Notes under the pieces: generated by a model | Seen by the model: the letters and a program-made list of their open reading frames with translations, nothing else | Told to the model about the DNA's origin: nothing | The model's database searches: none | From: Anammoximicrobium sp964645045 | GTDB lineage: Bacteria; Planctomycetota; Planctomycetia; Pirellulales; Pirellulaceae | DNA length: 64,000 nt | NCBI GenBank assembly: GCA_964645045.1 | Contig: CAZXYZ010000010.1 | Coordinates: forward strand, 62,001 to 126,000 | Direction: 5' to 3' | Part shown: piece by piece, positions 62,192-64,000 of the stretch | Position numbering within the stretch: the first letter of the stretch is position 1 | How the letters are laid out: each line of letters starts with the position of its first letter | Program-made: the position numbers and the translations under genes

Positions 62192-64000
62192 ATGAATGAA
62201 GCCTTGGGTTGGTTACTCGGTCTGAAGAACGTCAAGTCGATTGATGAAATCGACCCGTCGCTGGCGGCGCCGTGGGTGGCGGGCGGGACGTTTTGGATCT
62301 TCTTTGCACTTGCCGCGCTGTTGGTTGCGGCGCTGGTGTTCTACGTCAAATTCCAGCATCGCGGCTCGCGGGCCGCGCGGCTCGCCTTGGGCCTGTGCCG
62401 CGGTTTGCTGCTGGCCCTGCTGCTGCTGACCCTGGCGGACCCGGTGCTGCGCGTGTCGCTGACCGACGTCAAGCCGCCCCGGTTGTACCTGGTGTTCGAC
62501 GGCACCGACAGCATGGCCATCGAGGACGAATATCCGGAGGACGAGCAAGCGGCGTTGGGCAAGGCCACAGGTTGGCAACCGAAGGAAGGGGCCACGAAAA
62601 AGAAACCGTCGCGCGTGGACTACCTGCAAGCCTTGCTGACGAAAGAGCGGAACAACCTGCTGTTGCGGCTGACGGACGACAAGCAGTATCGCGTCGAGAG
62701 TTTTCTGTTCGACGGGAACACCACCAGCCAGCTGCGGAAACTGGAAGCACGGCGGGGCGGGGGCGACATGCCGGATCCGAAACACGTCGCGGGGCAGTTG
62801 ACGACCAAAGGCCAAGTGACGGCCTTGGGCGCGGTCCTGACAGACATGTCGCAGCAGTTCGGCGCCGGCAACTTGGGTGCCGTGGTCGTGTTCAGTGATT
62901 TCGCCCAGAACTCCGGCCTCGCGCCCGTTGGCGGCCAAGGCGGTTCCGCCGATTCGCCGGCCGCCAAACTGGGCGTGCCGATCTATGCCGTGGGCCTCGG
63001 CGCATCCGAGGCGATGGACTTGGCCGTCGACCTCCAAACCGATCCGAAAATGAAGCGCGCCGAGCGGACCAACGTGTTGGTCAAACTGCGGCAGAGCGGC
63101 CTTCAGGACCGCTCGGTGACCGTCACGGTGACGGCCCGCAAGCTGAGCGGCGGTTACGGCGACACCGAAGCGGCCGAACTCCTGATCGGCCAGAAGACGG
63201 TGAACTTGACGACGAACCTCGAAACGGTCGAGTTTCCCTTCACGCCCGACGACGCCGGGCGGTTCGAATTCGTCGCCGCGGCGGAGCCGCTGGACGGCGA
63301 GATCGTCGCCGAGAACAACCGGGCGATGCGCGAGGTGAATATCATCGACGACTATCTGCGGCTGATGTACGTCGCTTACGAACCGTCCTGGGAATGGCGG
63401 TTTGTCAAGGAAGTGTTTCACCGCGACAAGCTGATCGGCATGGATGGTTTTCGCACCTACCTGGCGTCGTCCGATCCGCAAGTCCGCGAATCGAACGTCC
63501 TGTTCCTGCCCACCCTGACGCCCAAACGCAGCGACTTCTTCGCCAACGATGTGATCTTTCTGGACGACATGCCGCGGACGGGGATCAACGACCGGTTCTG
63601 CGAAATGGTCCGCGAGTTCGTCAGCCAGTTCGGCGGCGGTTTGGTGGTGATCGGGGGACCGCGGTTCGGACCGGCCGAGTTGTCCGGCATGCCGCTGGCC
63701 GACATGCTGCCGGTGATCCTCGATCCCGACGCGCGCCTGCGGGACGCCCGTCCGTTCCGCCCGCAGCTGACCTCGCATGCCGCCCGCTATCCGTTCATGC
63801 AGTTGGGCGACAACGACGTGGAAAACACCAAGGCCTGGAACAACCTGCGGCTGTTGCCCTGGTACCAGCCCGTCGCCCAGTTGCAGGACCAGAGCTACGC
63901 TTTGGCCGAACATCCCACCGACACCTGCCGCGACGGCAAGACGCACCAGCCGCTGATCGCCGTCCGCCAGTTCGGCGCCGGCGAGGTCGTTTACCTGGGG
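62192..64000 (+). CDS. VWA domain membrane protein (3' end outside window)
   Basis: An ATG at 62192 opens a frame that I follow to the window edge without a stop (603 codons). The start 'MNEALGWLLGLKNVKSIDEIDPSLAAPW' is followed by helix 'AGGTFWIFFALAALLVAALVFYVKF' and a second helix 'CRGLLLALLLLTLADPVLRVSL', then a VWA-like region with 'YLVFDGTDSMAIEDE' in place of MIDAS. It follows the BatA-like gene by 74 bases and forms the second member of the pair. The C-terminus is unknown. Confidence 0.82.
   Translation, partial: MNEALGWLLGLKNVKSIDEIDPSLAAPWVAGGTFWIFFALAALLVAALVFYVKFQHRGSRAARLALGLCRGLLLALLLLTLADPVLRVSLTDVKPPRLYLVFDGTDSMAIEDEYPEDEQAALGKATGWQPKEGATKKKPSRVDYLQALLTKERNNLLLRLTDDKQYRVESFLFDGNTTSQLRKLEARRGGGDMPDPKHVAGQLTTKGQVTALGAVLTDMSQQFGAGNLGAVVVFSDFAQNSGLAPVGGQGGSADSPAAKLGVPIYAVGLGASEAMDLAVDLQTDPKMKRAERTNVLVKLRQSGLQDRSVTVTVTARKLSGGYGDTEAAELLIGQKTVNLTTNLETVEFPFTPDDAGRFEFVAAAEPLDGEIVAENNRAMREVNIIDDYLRLMYVAYEPSWEWRFVKEVFHRDKLIGMDGFRTYLASSDPQVRESNVLFLPTLTPKRSDFFANDVIFLDDMPRTGINDRFCEMVREFVSQFGGGLVVIGGPRFGPAELSGMPLADMLPVILDPDARLRDARPFRPQLTSHAARYPFMQLGDNDVENTKAWNNLRLLPWYQPVAQLQDQSYALAEHPTDTCRDGKTHQPLIAVRQFGAGEVVYLG

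Noticed and set aside
62213..63946. 577-residue minus-strand frame at the right end
   Set aside because: Antisense to the BatA/VWA-type gene, which has convincing motifs and helices on the plus strand.

Overview
The window looks like GC-rich chromosomal DNA from a planctomycete, most likely of the Pirellulales type. The case rests on gene content: a secreted DUF1549/DUF1553 protein next to a Tat-exported DUF1501 protein and a pre-peptidase (PPC) domain protein, three Gfo/Idh/MocA oxidoreductases (two with twin-arginine signals), VIT/VWA and BatA-like VWA proteins, a DUF2961/GH172 enzyme and many short palindromic intergenic repeats. The taxon is inferred from family content and not from a marker gene. 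I recognised no rRNA, tRNA or CRISPR array.

Layout. 1-664: 3' end of an Rpn/DUF4351-type gene with an EARG-coding 12-bp repeat. 784-6821: a five-gene minus-strand cassette (coiled-coil/winged-helix-like protein, a Walker-less ATPase relative, a BrxD-like ATPase, an orphan protein and an SNF2 helicase), with fragments of RAYT transposases on both sides. It is the best candidate for an undescribed, probably defensive, system. 6853-8114: decayed DNA and a PIN-domain toxin-antitoxin pair. 8377-14793: DUF1549 / RAYT transposase / DUF1501 / PPC; the RAYT sits between two arrays of its presumed REP repeats, each with a 30-bp period and mostly opposite orientation. 15048-23430: secreted glycoside-hydrolase-like protein, HigBA-like pair, decayed fragment, GH172-like enzyme, an oxidoreductase and an outer-membrane-type protein. 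23776-27269: a secreted methyltransferase fused to a catalytic M16 peptidase, followed by a non-catalytic M16 partner. 27392-32826: two more oxidoreductases, DedA and CstA. 33413-40613: two secreted VWA proteins, ParDE, and an OmpR-type two-component system.

40626-48246: a second defence operon on the minus strand with 4-bp ATGA overlaps: Type III-like methyltransferase, OLD-like AAA/TOPRIM protein and a Res-like helicase-nuclease. The methyltransferase gene carries 7-bp repeats inside its coding frame, a possible phase-variation site. 48562-57360: DegT aminotransferase, a ParDE-like pair, MutS, a B12-binding radical SAM enzyme, an NHL-repeat protein and a small membrane protein. 58143-64000: a secreted prenyltransferase-fold protein and two BatA/VWA membrane proteins, the last cut by the window edge.

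How the parts relate. Accessory content is dense: two multi-gene nucleic-acid-acting operons, four toxin-antitoxin pairs, RAYT transposase copies and fragments, and at least seven families of palindromic repeats that fill most intergenic spaces. Housekeeping genes (MutS, CstA, DedA, two-component system) lie between these blocks.
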